A stretch of 64,000 nt of DNA. It comes from Tiliqua scincoides. Taxonomy: Eukaryota; Chordata; Lepidosauria; Squamata; Scincidae. Shown here piece after piece: positions 33,214 through 48,200 of this stretch. Each line of letters begins with the position of its first letter. Positions within the stretch are counted from its first letter, which is position 1. Both the position numbers and the translations under genes were made by a program. The notes beneath the pieces are model-generated. The model was not told the origin of the DNA. It was given only the letters and a program-made list of their open reading frames with translations, and did no database searches. The stretch lies in contig NC_089823.1 in assembly GCF_035046505.1 (NCBI RefSeq), forward strand, positions 35,264,388 to 35,328,387, read 5' to 3'.

Positions 33214-36200
33214 GTATACCTAATGGCTTCAGTGTGAGAAATGAAATTTTTATAAAGTTGCTTTGCATACCAGCCAGTTAACTGCATAACAGCAGATTCC
33301 TTTGCATGTCTTCACCATAATAATCTGAGCTACCCATCTCCAAGAATCGGAGCCTTGTAATTTGAAGCCTATTTCCATAAAGGAAGAAGCATTTAAGGCC
33401 AAGGTCCTGCTTCACTGGAAAGAAAGAGCCTCTCTTTTCACAGCCTGACTGTTCTGAAGTTATGAACATGTCCTGAAAGTTGTTTTTAACCACTGTTGGG
33501 GGGTTATGTTGGACATAAAGATGAAGGATTATATTGGTGTTCAGCAAAAGATGTTTGGTGACCCCACATTAATTTGTCATCTTAAGTTAGTGAATGGGGC
33601 ATAACTGAAGATGATAATTTATCTTGAGCTTTATGAGCCTACAAGGTTGCAATCCTAAACACACTTACCTTGGAATAAGTGCCATTGAACAAAATGGGAC
33701 TTACTTCTGAGTAAACATATATAGGCTTGTGCTGTAAGTCTGCTAGCCTAAAGACAAGGAATGAGTATTCATCTGTACTAGGGAAATCAGATTTGGTATC
33801 TAAATTAAAAATATGTAGCACATTTAAATATGCATCTGTCTGACTTGCATAATTCTGGCTCAAACAGCAGAAATGTTTAACAAAGATATGGGTTGACAGA
33901 AAAGGTATCAGACTTGTATATAGAGGGCCATGGCATCTGTTTAATGCTGTCTGTTGGGATGGATAGGAAAGTGTACAAGGCAGTGAATCCCAGCACAATA
34001 CTGTCCTGATTGTTCTGTGATTTCGTAATCATGAGGTGTAGAAGTTTTTTTAAAAATTAAAAATAAAGATCATCTGGGTATTAACTTTCATGCTATGTAC
34101 TAATTTCTGTTGAGGAATTCTGCAGAAGTGCACATAGCCCTAGTATTTATACTATTTCTAAATTGTATGCAAAACTAAGATTTCATTTGGGTGTTTTATA
34201 GGATTCTAAAACCATCAGATTGTCAACTAAACCACAGTCTCAGCGCACGTTGGAGTCGCTCCTTAATCACAGAGATCAAAGAAATCCATTTAAAATACCA
34301 GGCAAGAGTCATGACTCATTGTCTTTGAAACAAGGGAATGACAGTGAGGATAAAAAATTAGTAAAAAAAGAAAAGGAGAACAGAGAAGTTCTAGACTCTG
34401 ATAAAAGGGATCAGCAAAAGTTATCTGAATTTTTTAGGAAAGAGCTTCTATCAGGAATAAAGACTGAGCACCAACAGTTTGGAGAAGAAAAAAGTGCATC
34501 CAGGGAAAGAATAGAAACCCAGATTAAGTCATGCAAGTCTGCAATTGAAATGGAAAAGCCAATCAGATATGGTTCCAGCAAAATGTTTGAGACTTCTGGA
34601 CATATAAGAAAGGATTCAACGGTGAGATCCACTGAAGATGTCTTGCAGAATGGAGTCAAACCAAAGCAGTCATTGCCAGTCTTCAATAGCCACACATCAA
34701 ACACAGAGCCCCTTAATGAGGAGCAACTGGGAAAGGGAGAATTAAAATCCTGCCGAGACAAAGCAGTAGCAGTGAAGACAAATGGCAAGATGAGCAGTGA
34801 TGGGACAATTGAAGAGAAGAAATGTACAGGCTTGCCAGCAGTGCCCCCTAAAGGAAATCCAGAGGAACAGCCAGCATTATTTCAGACCGGAATAGATCCA
34901 CAAGAGATAACCTGTCCTAGTAAAGATGCTAGCAGTGATGTATTTGTGCCCCGAAAATTACCTGTCGAGCTTTCCCTTCCCCAGGAGAAAAAGGTTCACC
35001 ATCAGAAAAACTTGTCTTCTATCTCGCAAGAAGTTTTGCAGAAGAAAGCAATAGTGAATTCCAGAAACTTGCACAGTCACCTTACAGCTCAGCTGAGACA
35101 GAAAAAGGTCTCTTTCTCTCTTTCTCTCTCTCATATACTAGTTTGCTTTCTTTTCCAGTGTCTGAGCTTCTGTTTGCAACAGGGCTCAAATATTTTTTGT
35201 TTCAAAGTAACGCTTTCTGGATTGCTACAAACCCCCAAAGAATTCTAGCCACTAGGTCATGTTGTTGGATCTTTGCTTGGAGTTGGTGTCATTCAAAACA
35301 TGCCATTGTACTTTTATTTTCTGGCCCTTTGTGTGCTTCGATCGCTTTCTAGCAGCAGTTTTCCTTGCTAGCAATTGGTAATGAGCAGTTCCCTAATCAA
35401 GTATTCCATTGATTGCGGAGGAGGGCAGGCTGGGAGGGAAGCATTGAAGTGTGTGATTGAATCACAGCAATTGTCACAGAACACGCTGCTGATGCTGTGT
35501 GCAAATCAATCCTGCATAACTCTGAAATATTTCAGAGATGCTATGGAGAGAATGGTAGATCTAACCTGTAGGAAGCCAATAACTTTTTCTTCTGCCCTGC
35601 TCCGCTTCTCTCTAGAACACACTAAAAATGGTGAATTTGAAATCTCTACCAGATAAAGGGGAACGTATATTGAAGCAAGTTCAAGAACTAGAAGCTGCAC
35701 TCAGTTCTCTTAACCTGGAATCCAAAGATCACGTTAAAGAAGGTAAGCTGATTCATTCAGAATTGGGAGGTAATGTTCCATCTCTTTAGGAAAACTTTTT
35801 TTATTATCTAGTTCACAGAATTCTATTTCAGAGCTCTTAACTGGGTCACAGGCTGATGGATCCTGATGATTCTTGAGGGCTGAAGGGGAATTTTCCTACT
35901 GCCAGGGCTGGCAACTCATCCGCAGCTCTGGTCAAAGAAATGACTGCAACTGTAGATGTGATTGCTTCTGTGCAACCCCCTGCCTCATTGTGGAGCTAAG
36001 GGAGTTTTCTGAGGAGCTGCAGGCTGTGACATAATTGGGCAGGCGTCTTGAACCATGGTAGAGGAAAACCCATATTGAGTTCAACCAAATACAGGCTAGA
36101 ACACATATTGGAGCCTGCTCCTTGGCGGTGATGATAGCAAAGAACATTTTTTTCTCTGCTACCATCATGTCTACAGAACGCCCTCCAGTGGAACTTTTTC

Positions 36201-39200
36201 ATGTAGTGTGGGGCTTATTGCATCTGTCCCCTCGAGTGACTCGTGAAGCTCACACAGTGGCTTGCTGTGACAATGTTGCTGGGCACGTCAAAGGTAAAAT
36301 CTCGCATCTGTCGCAACTTGGGCTCCACTTCAGCGGTATCTGTTGGTCTTATTGCTTGGGAGTCTTTGCAGCTTATATTACCTGAGGAAGTGGTCGGGAT
36401 TCTTTGGAGTGTGAGGTCAGCTGCTTGTCCGCTCAACCATCACCCAGAGTGGCTTATAAGATCAGCCTGGGGTGGAGGGGGGGGGCTCTAGCCAAGTGTA
36501 GGCAATGGAGAAGTTGTACTGTGTACCATTTCTGCTTGCTTAAACTAGCTTTTGCACCACAGGAGATGTGAGCAGTATTAGATGTGAAGAGTTGCCACAG
36601 AATCCATTCGGCAAAAGCACCATAAAACAACCAGATACTGTGGGAGAGGGAGGACCACAGTCATTCCAAGACCATCATGCAGGCAGCTCCTTAGAGTTGC
36701 ATCCTCCTCTGCAATCCAGTCAGCCCTGGAGGCAGCCTTCTGGAGGTAAGTGGGGGGAGAGACCAGCTCTGAGAGTAAAGTCTAATGAGACTTACATTGT
36801 ATCTTTGGAATGTCTCTCCAGATCTATGAGCAAGCACATTGGGAGGAGAGGAGAGCTGGAAAGGTGTTGCATTATGAATACATATTTAGCTGCATTCTTA
36901 CATTTAAGTGAACATCATTCCACAGTTAGATGCTTTTAGCATCAAGGGATAACAGAACAAGATATTGGGCGCTGATTTCTCTTTGGTTTTTTGTTTGTTT
37001 TGCAAGGGAAGAAATATGAAAAATCTAATTTGGTATTTGCCTATTAGATGGTGTATACATTTGGATTAATTAGTGCACATAGACTGTTCCTAGCACTCTC
37101 CAACACAACTGTACAATTCTACAACACAACTGTTTAGAGTTCTATGAAAACAAATTACTATGTATTGCACAAAAGTAGATTACACACTGGAAGGCGAATT
37201 GAACTTTTGAGATAAGTGTGACCTCATAAAATTAAGTATCCATTGAAAGAAAGCTGACTATGAACATAAGAATTTTTGCTGTGAGTTTTCATATGGGGGG
37301 GGGACTTGGCTAAAGCATTGAGCATCTCTTGCTGTCTCCCGAGTCACTTTAACCTTATTAGGTCACTATCGCAAAATATTGGGTGGATATCTGGTGCATA
37401 AAATGATTTGTTCATGCCAGTCTTTCATAGAATCATAGAGTTGGAAGTGACCCACAAACAACTAGTCCAACCCCCTGCCTGTAGTAGGAAATCCTCGTAG
37501 AGCATTTCCAGCAGGTGTCTGTCGAGACTGTGCTTGAAGATCTCTAGTGAGGGAGAATCCACCACCTTTCTCAGCAATCTGTTCTACTCCTTACCATCAA
37601 GAACCTCTTCCTAATATCCAACTGGAATTTTCTCTCCTGCAGTTTGTACCAATTGGATCTAGTTCTACTTTTCCCCCCTGTACTAAACATACAAGAGATA
37701 TTACTTCCATAGAGTTCTCTGTTTGAGACTTTCTTGATTCAGGCTTCCATGTTATGAGGATCAAACAAATGCAGAAATCTCTTGTTGGCCATTATGTTTC
37801 GTCAGAAGCTCCAGTTCCCATGACTGGTTTGGTCAACATGAGCCCTGCTGGGTCTGAATAGAAATATGTCAGATGTAATCCCTACATCACATCTGCTTCA
37901 GATCCTGTGTTATAGTTATTTATCCCTTGATTCTCTGTCTTCTAGAGAGCTCCCATGGGCAGGCCCTTTATGGAGGCCGGATGACTGAAGATCGCCTGAG
38001 AGCTGTGTACAATGCCACAACTGATGCCATTAATCAGATCCACAAATCCCTTGAGTCCTGCCCCACAGAAGAGACAGTGTCTGAGGACCCGGCTGGGTTA
38101 AAGGTGAGTTGAATGAAAGAAAGATCATCCTGTAGTTTTGTTCCCTATCTCTATCGTTATCAGTCTCTGCCAATAAACAATGTGCTGCCAGCTTTACATA
38201 AGCTAAAAAGTTCATTACCAAAGCATCTTTACACTTTGAATGATTTTGTGCAAAATGGGAAAAGGCAGAAATATTTTGAGTGCAGTTGTCTGCTGGTATT
38301 TGTAAGCCTCTTCAGATGCTTGTTCTAGGCTTATTGTTACAGAGGTATACATGCACCAACCATCAGAGAGCACTGAATTTTAACACATCCTGGATTTTTC
38401 CTAGTGCTCTTGCATCTGCCCTCATGTGTACATAAATGCATTGTTTTTCAGCTGATTGTCTCACCCACTTCCCTGACCTCGGCCTGTGCTGAGACCACAT
38501 TCTGCTAATTGTACAACATCTGTCACATTCTCTGCTCTCCTGCCATTCCCATTCATGTATTGGGGTTTGCTCTTGAAAAATTTCCAGTGGGCTGAATCCT
38601 AGATAAAATTGGACTATCTTGCAAGATCATCAGGAAAAAAGTCCTGGACCCACTTGGGAAGAGATAGTCAGGGCTCCCAACCTAGCAGCTGGTCATCCTG
38701 CAGTGGCAAATGCCTGTTATGATAGTGCCTGTTTTGTTTTGCTTGTAGCAAAATGGCAGAGTTGCAAATATTTTGAGGTAGCTTTTTGAAAGGAAACCAA
38801 AAAACATTTCTCCTTTAGGTCTCACACTCAAAGTATTATTTATCTGTACCATATTGGTTCATGTTGAAATTAAAGATGTGGCCTTACTTTCCCTCATTCA
38901 ATAGTATCCATAGATACTTGCCTATAAGATGAAAAATTTCTACCAATAAATTAAGTGTAAATCTTGTCTTATCTGTGGGTCACTTGGGTCAGGGCTGTTC
39001 AGGCGCACCTCTGCAGCTAGAAGCCCAAAGGACAATGCAGAGATAATTATAGGGCTATTACTCTCCAGGGCACTGAATCTACAAAGTTGCAACTGAAGTT
39101 AACCTATTCACTCCTACTGAGAAAAAAGTAAGGAAGTACTCAAGGCATCCATTTAAATCAAGCAAGTTTCATTATCTTTGTCAGGATCAAACCCAACCCT

Positions 39201-42200
39201 TCTGCAGCCTCCTTCATAAGAACAACCCCGCTGGATCAAGCTGTAGGCCCATCTAGTCCAGCTTCCTGTATCTCACAGTGGCCCACCAAATGCCCTAGGG
39301 CAGTGGTTCTCACACATTTAGCACCGGGACCCACTTTTTAGAATGAGAATCTGTCAGGACCCACATGAAGTGATGTCATGACCAGAAGTTACATCATCAA
39401 GCAGGGAAATTTTTAACAATCCTAGGCTGCAATCTTACTCACACTTACCGAGGAGTAAGTCCTATTTACTATCATTGTTAAAAGAATATACATTGTAGCT
39501 TGTAAAAGTACAGGTCTGTAACATTTCCCCAAATGCAGTCACATACCATGATAGCATCAAGTCTAATATATTAAAAATAAAATATTGAAATGAATGGGGA
39601 CCCACCTGAAATTGGCTTGTGATCCACCTAGTGGGTCCTGACCCACAGTTTGAGAAACACTGCCCTAGGGAGCGCACAAGACAACAAGAGATTTGCATCC
39701 AAATTGCAAATGTTTGGCAGAGGTCTGGTTTTAAAAACACCAGGATATAATTCTTATTTCCATCTGAAACAAAACCTGATGCTACAATTCAGTGCACCAT
39801 TACTTAAGAATAACACCCATGGAAAGCAATGGGTCTACTTCTGAGTAAATTGGGTTGCAGCTATGTGTAGCTGCGCTTGCTCATGCTCATTCCTTTTTGC
39901 TTGTGTCTCCCCTGTGAATTGAATTCCACACTCCCAGTTATGTGTTATAAGTTGTATGTTGAGCCTCTGGCTTAACACACCAGGCATCTTAAAGAAGGAT
40001 TTGACTAATGGTCCTACTGGTATTTGTTTACAGTGCACTGACTCTGATAGTGTTTACAAAAAGGTTGTGATGACCAGAATGTAAAAAGTTAATGAATAAA
40101 AATGTATCTTATGATCTTTTACTATATTTTTAATAAATTAGAGACTATACAGTTCTTGGGTAACAACTACTGGTAGGTTATTTTTTAGGATCTGGTAAAA
40201 TAAGACAAAATTATAGTCAGGGACCCCCCCTAAGTTTATCCCCCAATTTATCCGAGGGTCATAGAAAATTCCATGATTTTTGAGTGGGTGGGGGAAGATG
40301 GCTGCGCATTAACATCTCCTATTGCAGCTCCCGCTTCTGTTTTGATTTTTGCATCTTATTCTTGTCCTAATCGACCAAATGCTTTTAATTTAATCAGTTT
40401 TTATCGAGGAACCTCTTTGGCAATCCAAAGGCTGTGTTTTTGGTTTAAAGTTGTATAGTTTGACTTGAGTCAAAATCTGCCCTCAGCTTATCTGTGAGAC
40501 CAACATAGGCAAGTGTCTGCGGTGCCTTCTCACATAGGAACTATTCATCCTTCAGCATTTGGACATAAAGAATTGCTGTCAGTTTCAGAGCTAGCTCAAG
40601 TTTGGAGATTTTCCTGTGTCATTCTGAGAATTACAAAGGGCAGCTTTATTTTTTAAAATAGTACTAGAGTGTTTGTGCTCATGTAATAGTAAATTCATTA
40701 TTCAAAATGGAAATGGAAAAGGTGCAAAAGAGAGCGACTAAGATGATTACGGGGCTGGGGCACCTTCCTTATGAGGAAAGGCTACGGCGTTTGGGCCTCT
40801 TCAGCCTAGAAAAGAGACGCTTGAGGGGGGACATGATTGAGACATACAAAATTATGCAGGGAATGGACAGAGTGGATAGGGAGATGCTCTTTACACTCTC
40901 ACATAATACCAGAACCAGGGGACATCCACTAAAATTGAGTGTTGGGCAGGTTAGGACAGACAAAAGAAAATATTTCTTTACTCAGCGCGTGGTCGGTCTG
41001 TGGAACTCCTTGCCACAGGATGTGGTGCTGGCGTCTAGCCTAGATGCCTTTAAAAGGGGATTGGACGAGTTTCTGGAGGAAAAATCCATTATGGGTTACA
41101 AGCCATGATGTGTATGCGCAACCTCCTGATTTTAGGAATGGGTTAAGTCAGAATGCCAGATGTAGGGGAGGGCACCAGGATGAGGTCTCTTGTTATCTGG
41201 TGTGCTCCCTGGGGCATTTGGTGGGCCGCTGTGAGATACAGGAAGCTGGACTAGATGGGCCTATGGCCTGATCCAGTGGGGCTGTTCTTATGTTCTTATG
41301 ATACAGAAAAATTGATAGTTTTGTTTTAAAAAAACTTTGTACTTAAAGTGGAAATTCATTTTTATTGTAGCTGTTGTATCTTGCTCATTTTATAATATTA
41401 AAGAATTGTAAAAGAAAATCCTCATGTATTTCATGACTGAGGAATTCATGGCCCAGGTTCAATGGTCTGGGAACATCTTGTACTGTGTCATCACTGAAGC
41501 TAAATGGGTGTGTACCTGGCAGGAAACTTCTTGGAGCCCATGTCAGTTGCCCAGAGAAAAGTGAAATAAAATATAAATAAATGGAATGACTCATATCAAG
41601 CTAAGCCTGATGCCCCAGTGAGATAATAATAATAATAATAACAGGTATTTATATACCGCCTTTCTTGGTCTTTATTCAAGACTTTATTCAAGGCAGTTTA
41701 CATAGGCAGGCTTTATTAAATCCCTTATTAAATAGGGATTTTTACCATTTCAAAGAAGGTTCTTTCTTTCAAGAACGACTACATTCAAGGTGTTTCATTC
41801 CGATCTGGCTTCACATTCTGGCCTCCATCCTCCCACGCTCAGAGCAGATGGAATAGCTCGGCTTCAGCTTGTCAGCTGCTCCAAGGTCACACGGTGCCGG
41901 TGGCCTCGAACTGGCGACTTTGTGGATGTTATCTTCAGGCAGACGGAGGCTCTACCCTCTAGACCAGACCTCCTGCCTCCTGGGCAGACCTCCTGCCCAG
42001 ATGAAAGCCTGTTGCACAGAGTGCAGTTTATTGTATATATTAATTGCAATCAGTTGTTAACTAGCAATTAACTTCAAATCCTATGTTTGACTTTCTCAGG
42101 TCTCTTTGTTGCCACATCAGAAACAAGCACTGGCTTGGCTTCTGTGGAGGGAGAATCAGAAGCCATGTGGTGGAATTCTGGGTAAGGAACCTTTAGACAA

Positions 42201-45200
42201 TGTGCAATGTTAAGGTTTGTTGCTTTTTTTTTAACTGTTATACTGGAAGTTGAGGGCCAGAAATAGGCCATGGAAATCTTTTGTCTTGCAGCCTAGGATA
42301 GCAGTAGATATTAATCAAGCCCTGACACAAATCTATTTCTCAACCTTTGAAAGGTTTACAAAGATCTTTTCTGGAATGAAGAAGGCTTTGGCAAATGGTA
42401 TTGGAACCTTAAAGTTCAGCTGGAGCCCTTGTGGGCTCAGACTGTACGGAGTAGGAGCTTGGCTAAACTCCACCCCTTATTCTCAACAGCCTTGATCCAG
42501 GGCAGTGTTGCTGAAGATATCACTGGCAAGATAGAAGCCCAGCGACCTGGAGAGATGGATTTGTTAAGGAGTGATGCTTCTGTCACTTCCATATCCAGGG
42601 TGCAGACTCACCCAGAGCATTATAAAGCAAAGAGCCTGGACACATCCTGATGACATTAATGCTGGCCTGCAGAGAACAACTCATTCCCAGTTGTAGTGTT
42701 CTCTTGTTTGGTTAGCACATGCAGCTGAACGGGCAGCTTGCCTCATGCCACAGATCCTCATTTCCCCCCCCCCTTGCAGTCAAGGCATTGCAGGACCACT
42801 ATCAACAAGACCTGAAGTGCCTGATCAAGTGTTTAAGGTGCCCTTTGTGCCTGTCACTCCCTGATTTCTGTTCTGTTCTCTCCTTTTTCTTCCCAGCTGA
42901 TGATATGGGCTTAGGGAAGACTTTAACAATGATTGCTCTTATCCTGGCCCAGAAATTGTTACAGAAAGAGAGGGGAGAAAAGAAGAAACTAGAGATTTGG
43001 CTGTCGAGAAAAGGTATGGAAATAACAAGATGCTGGAAATTTTGCTGCCACTGTCTGTAGTGGCATATATGTCTTATATATGCAGTCTGCAACACAAGAG
43101 AAATGATGTACTGGTTGTGTAGAAAGAAAGTGTGGTAGCTGAGGCTGCATTATTGTGATCATACTTGGTAAAAGAAACATATTGTACCTACTAATCTTTA
43201 TATTTTAAGATCCTTTTGATGTTGTTTCCCACGGGACTCTGATTGTCTGCCCTGCGTCCCTCATCCATCACTGGAAAAAGGAGGTAGAAAGACACGTAAG
43301 GAGTGGCAAGTTGAAAGTTTGTCTGTACCATGGGCCCAGCAGAAATAAGAATACTACTGCGTAAGTGAAAAGTGGTGAGGTTGTTTGCATAAGTAACACA
43401 TGGCTGGAAGCTGAGGTTGTGGACCAGTATTTAGATGTACAGGGCTGTTCAAATGCTGAAGAAGCATGGATGCGGAGAGCGGGTATAGCAAGCATATTTA
43501 AGAGTATGACCTGGGGCCATCAGTCCCAAGTTCAGATTTCACTCCTTCCAAGGCCTCATTAGTTATCTTCAGCCTCTACTTGCAATATAGGGTACCAAAA
43601 CCACCCTGCCTTACAGGGCTGCTTTGAATATTACTCAGACAACATTTGTAAAGCACTTTGAAACTTGAAGAGGGCTATATATGTGGTGATATTCTCTTAT
43701 CCCTTCAACAATTTCCTTGGGGAAACAGATTCCGCTCACAATCCACTTGTCATATATTTAGGCCTTTCGCATCTTTCTGCTGCTATCAGCAGTTAGCATT
43801 TATCCTTATGAAGCAGATGAATGAGCCTTCACTCTTATGATGGGTAGGGAACGAATTCTGTGTCCCAGGCTGTGCTATTTATCGATCCCTCTCTCTACCT
43901 CTAATAAGGTGTGGAAGGGTGGGTGGAAATGCATGCTCTTTTGCAGGAATCAGGTTTGCTGTTTGCCAGCTCCTCCCTTAGCAAAGGCAATGTTAACATG
44001 GAAAACTGAAATCAGCCACACTGATTCTACCCCATGATTTATAAAAAGTGTGCACATTGTAGTACTGAAACACCAAGTATGCTCACCAACTGTCTCTCCC
44101 CTTCTTTGTAGCCTCTCTGAATTTGACATTGTTGTCACTACCTATAGTATTCTAGCCAAAGAAATTCCTACACAGAAAGAAGAAGCTGAAGTTGCTGCTG
44201 AAGACTTTTTTGTGCAGGTGACTAATATGCAGACTATGTGCATGGCTGGAGCTCTAGAAATCAGTAAATACAATAATAATATACCTTAGTACAGTCTGGG
44301 TCCTCAAACTGGAGAGTAGCCTTTCCCTTTAAGGGGCAGGGGGAAAACAGTGATGCAAAAGTGGAAGTTTTGGTTTCATTGCAATCACAACTTTCACTTT
44401 TTACAAGCCGCAGGGAGCCCTGCAGAGTGCTTTGTGGGGCTCCCCACACACCCCAGACCCTGACAGCATGTAAGTTTAAAAATAGCACCTCCTTCCCCCA
44501 CAGTGGTGCAATCCTGGGGATTTCATCACTACCTTTCACCCTCCCCTACAAAGACATTTCAGGAGATTTACTCCCAAGACGTTTGAGTACCAGTGCCTTA
44601 GTATATATTATAGTAATATAATTTATTACAATTTAGTAATAGTATGCTTTAATATACCTACTAAGGTGTGTGTGTCTTATAAGTGATGCATGTATGTGTA
44701 GCTTTGACATAGAGATCACATACAGAGGAATTACATCTTGCTTTGTTGTCCACTTAGAATATCACTATAGCTTCAGTGAATAATATATTCAGCTTATGGA
44801 ATTGTGTAACTTAGCCCTGGTAGCCAAAGAAGTCCTTGGGGTAGTCTGTTCCGCTATAGGAAGTAGTAAAAGAAGTTTCATAAACCTATCATTATTTGCA
44901 CACCATATTTAAGGTTCACTAATAAATGCGATCGTGCTATAGGAGTACAATTCCCTCCCCGTATTTACTGCAGTGATTTTAACTGAACAAAAGAAGCATT
45001 TTACATATCTCATGCTTGGAAGAGTGTTCTGTCAAAGAGAAATATGAAAATATAGCCATAATTTCTGTTAAAACATAAAAAAAATGTTGGTGAGAGTTCC
45101 CGCGGCCAGGGTATGGTATTCGTCACTTATTAAATCAACCAATTCCTCTCCTTACTTCCATCTGTTTCACTTCCCTCTTCACACAAGATTTAACATAGGT

Positions 45201-48200
45201 TGGTCAGTGTTTTGATTTCTCGCCCTCCAGTATTAGTTCTATGCTGAATTTGCATCTCTTCCACTTACTGATATCTATGGGGAGGGGGGAATGCTAAGTT
45301 TCTTCAGGTGCTTGGCCCCTGGTATAAAGCGGTCCCTCCTCCTCACCTTCAGAACCAGCCATTGCTGCAAAAGCCTTTGCAGAACCAGTCATCACTGCAA
45401 AAGCCTTTGCAGCCGTGACTGGCTCTGAAGGTGAGGAGAAGGGGCTGCTTTACAAAAGGAGCCAGGCACCTGAAGAAATTTAGCATTTTGCTCCCCCTCC
45501 AGGGACGCCAGTGCTTCCACTTTCCCATCCCAAAGGAGCAGTGCAAATATATAAATTGAGTATGCAGATTAAGTGGATGCACGTTTGCTAAATCTACATA
45601 CTTGATTTCACTCTGTTCTGCAGAGTTTGGGAGTATTTGGCACGAAGTCTGAATCTTACTAACGCTGTAATATGAAATGGTTCAGCTTCTTTTTTGATTG
45701 ACGTATCAATCAAATTTGAGAAGTGATTATAACAATAAAATGCCGGAACTCAGTCTGGGTGACGCTAATATGTGTCTTTCATTTCCCATGCTTTCAAGTT
45801 TTTTAAATGCACATTTCCTTTCTGCTCTAGGATAAATCACTCCCCTTCTCCCCCTTACTATGGATAAAGTGGGCTCGAATCATCCTGGATGAAGCTCACA
45901 GCATCAGAAACCCAAAGGTGCAGGCCTCCATAGCAGCCTGTAAACTGAGAGCTACTGCCCGGTGGGCAGTCACTGGGACACCTATTCAGAACAACCTCTT
46001 GGATATGTACTCTCTCCTAAGGTGAGCTGATCTTGACCACATGTAAAAACATCAGCCTCATAAACTCAGCATTTTTGCAGGGCCTCAAACTCAGAGTCCT
46101 TCACACATTCTAGGAGGGGCAAATTTCTGTTTGCCTAGAGCAGCTGTCACCAACTTTTTAAGGCAAAGACGCCAGACGTTCTGCAATGATGTCATCACAG
46201 AAATTCCAGGTTTCGAAGCTTGAAGAAGCAGCTGCACAGAGCTTGGCTTGGGAGGTAAAGATTCCCAGTCGGGCATGCAGCAAATTGGATGGGAGGCTTG
46301 CGGGCCAGATGACTTTGGGTGGTGGGCCAGATCCTGCCTGCAGGGCATAGGTTGCTGACTCCTGGCCTATACCTTTGCTGTGAGAACTTGTAGGAGATGG
46401 GGGAGATGCACAGCTAAATAAAATAAAAGGGGGTAACAATATGCCCAATACATTTAAACACTTTTTTTCCCTTTCCATCAAAGCAAGCAACAGGGCTTCC
46501 CTTGTCACCACTGCCCTCCTCATACTGTCTTTTGTCCCTAGGTTCCTTCGCTGCTCTCCTTTTGATGAATTTAAGGTGTGGAAAAGTCAGGTGGATAATC
46601 AGACAAAAAAAGGAGGAGAAAGGTTGACCATTTTAACCAGGAGCCTCTTACTGCGCAGAACCAAGAACCAGCTGGATTCTTCTGGCAAGCCTCTGGTAAA
46701 AATTGGAAAATAATTTTCTCCTGGGGAAAGGGAGCTGCACGTGACAACCCTCAATTTCTGAATTGCCATTCAGTTGTTTTGATCTGAGAAAAGGAGAAAC
46801 CTATCAGATACTCAACACTGAAAGTTTAAATTTTTTAAAATGCAGTAAAGAGGAACCTCCCATTGCCAGCAGGGCAATATTACCTTTAATAAGGAAGAGC
46901 CCATTTCTTAAGCAAGACATGCAGTCTTTTCTGCACAACGAGTTTGTTTATTTGCTTAGGCATATAAAGGAGAAAACTTGTTAACTACTGGGATTTTTAA
47001 CAGCCAAAGTTTGTCTCTTTGGACTTGGTGATTTTAAGTTCTGGCTGTCTCAAAATCCTGTATGACTTTGGGCTTTTGGACTCTGAGGCTAGGCTGTATC
47101 ATTGAGTTGGTTTATCCGAAGACTCATAGACTGAAAGGAACATACTGGGAATGTGTCACATTCCCAGACCTTTTGAAAGTTAAAAAATACGTGGACCTGT
47201 CACAGAAGTGAATCTGCTACTAATGTTAAGCAGCTGTATTATAATCATGGTGACGTACTTTTTTCTTTTAATCCAGTGTGTTCCTCTCTGTGTGTAGGTA
47301 ACACTACCTCAACGCTCCACTCATTTGCACAGGTTAAAACTCTCAGATGATGAGCAGTCAGTGTATGATGTGCTGTTTGCAAGATCAAGGTACGATGACT
47401 GTCTGTTGAGGCATTAAGAATCAAGTCCCTTCAGTAGCTGACTCTGCCTGGGTCAATGGCATCGCTAGGGGGAGTGGGGAGGGCTGCACCAGGTGACATG
47501 CACAGAGGGTGACACTACTATTGCCCACTACTTTTTAAATCTTGGTATTTTCAAATAATACCATCATGTTATATACGAGGGTCGCCCAGAAAGTAATGCA
47601 CCACATTTTTTTTCTCAGCCTACAGTAATGGTATGAATGCAAAACTTTAGATATACATTTGAATTTTCAGGAGTGCACACACAAATTTTTGGTTTCTTCA
47701 GACAGATAGCGTAGCTGCAGCAGTGTTTCGAAATGGCGTCTGTAAGTGATGTACGTTACAAGCAGCGTGTCATCATTGAATTTTTCACTGCGGAGAAAGA
47801 AACTGTTGGGAACATTCACAAACGTTTGTGTACCGTTTATGGAGACTCTGCAGTCGACAGAAGTATGGTTAGTTGCTGGGCACAGAGGGTGAGGCCATTA
47901 GAAGGCGGTTCGGCAGAGCTCCAAGATTTGCAGCGTTTGGGGCGGCCATCCACGGCTGTCACACCTGACAAGATGCAGCTTGCTGATGTGCTCATTTGCA
48001 AGGACCGACGCATAACGACTAGGCAGTTGGCGCTGAAGCTGTCAATGAGCAAAGGAAGTGTGGATGCAATCATCCGTGCTCTTGATCACTCAAAAGTGTG
48101 TGCACGATGGGTTCCACGCTGTCTTACAGTGGACCACAAATCTCTCAGAAAAAAACATTTCTTCTGAGCTGCTGAAACGTTTTGAAGATGAGGGGGAAGC

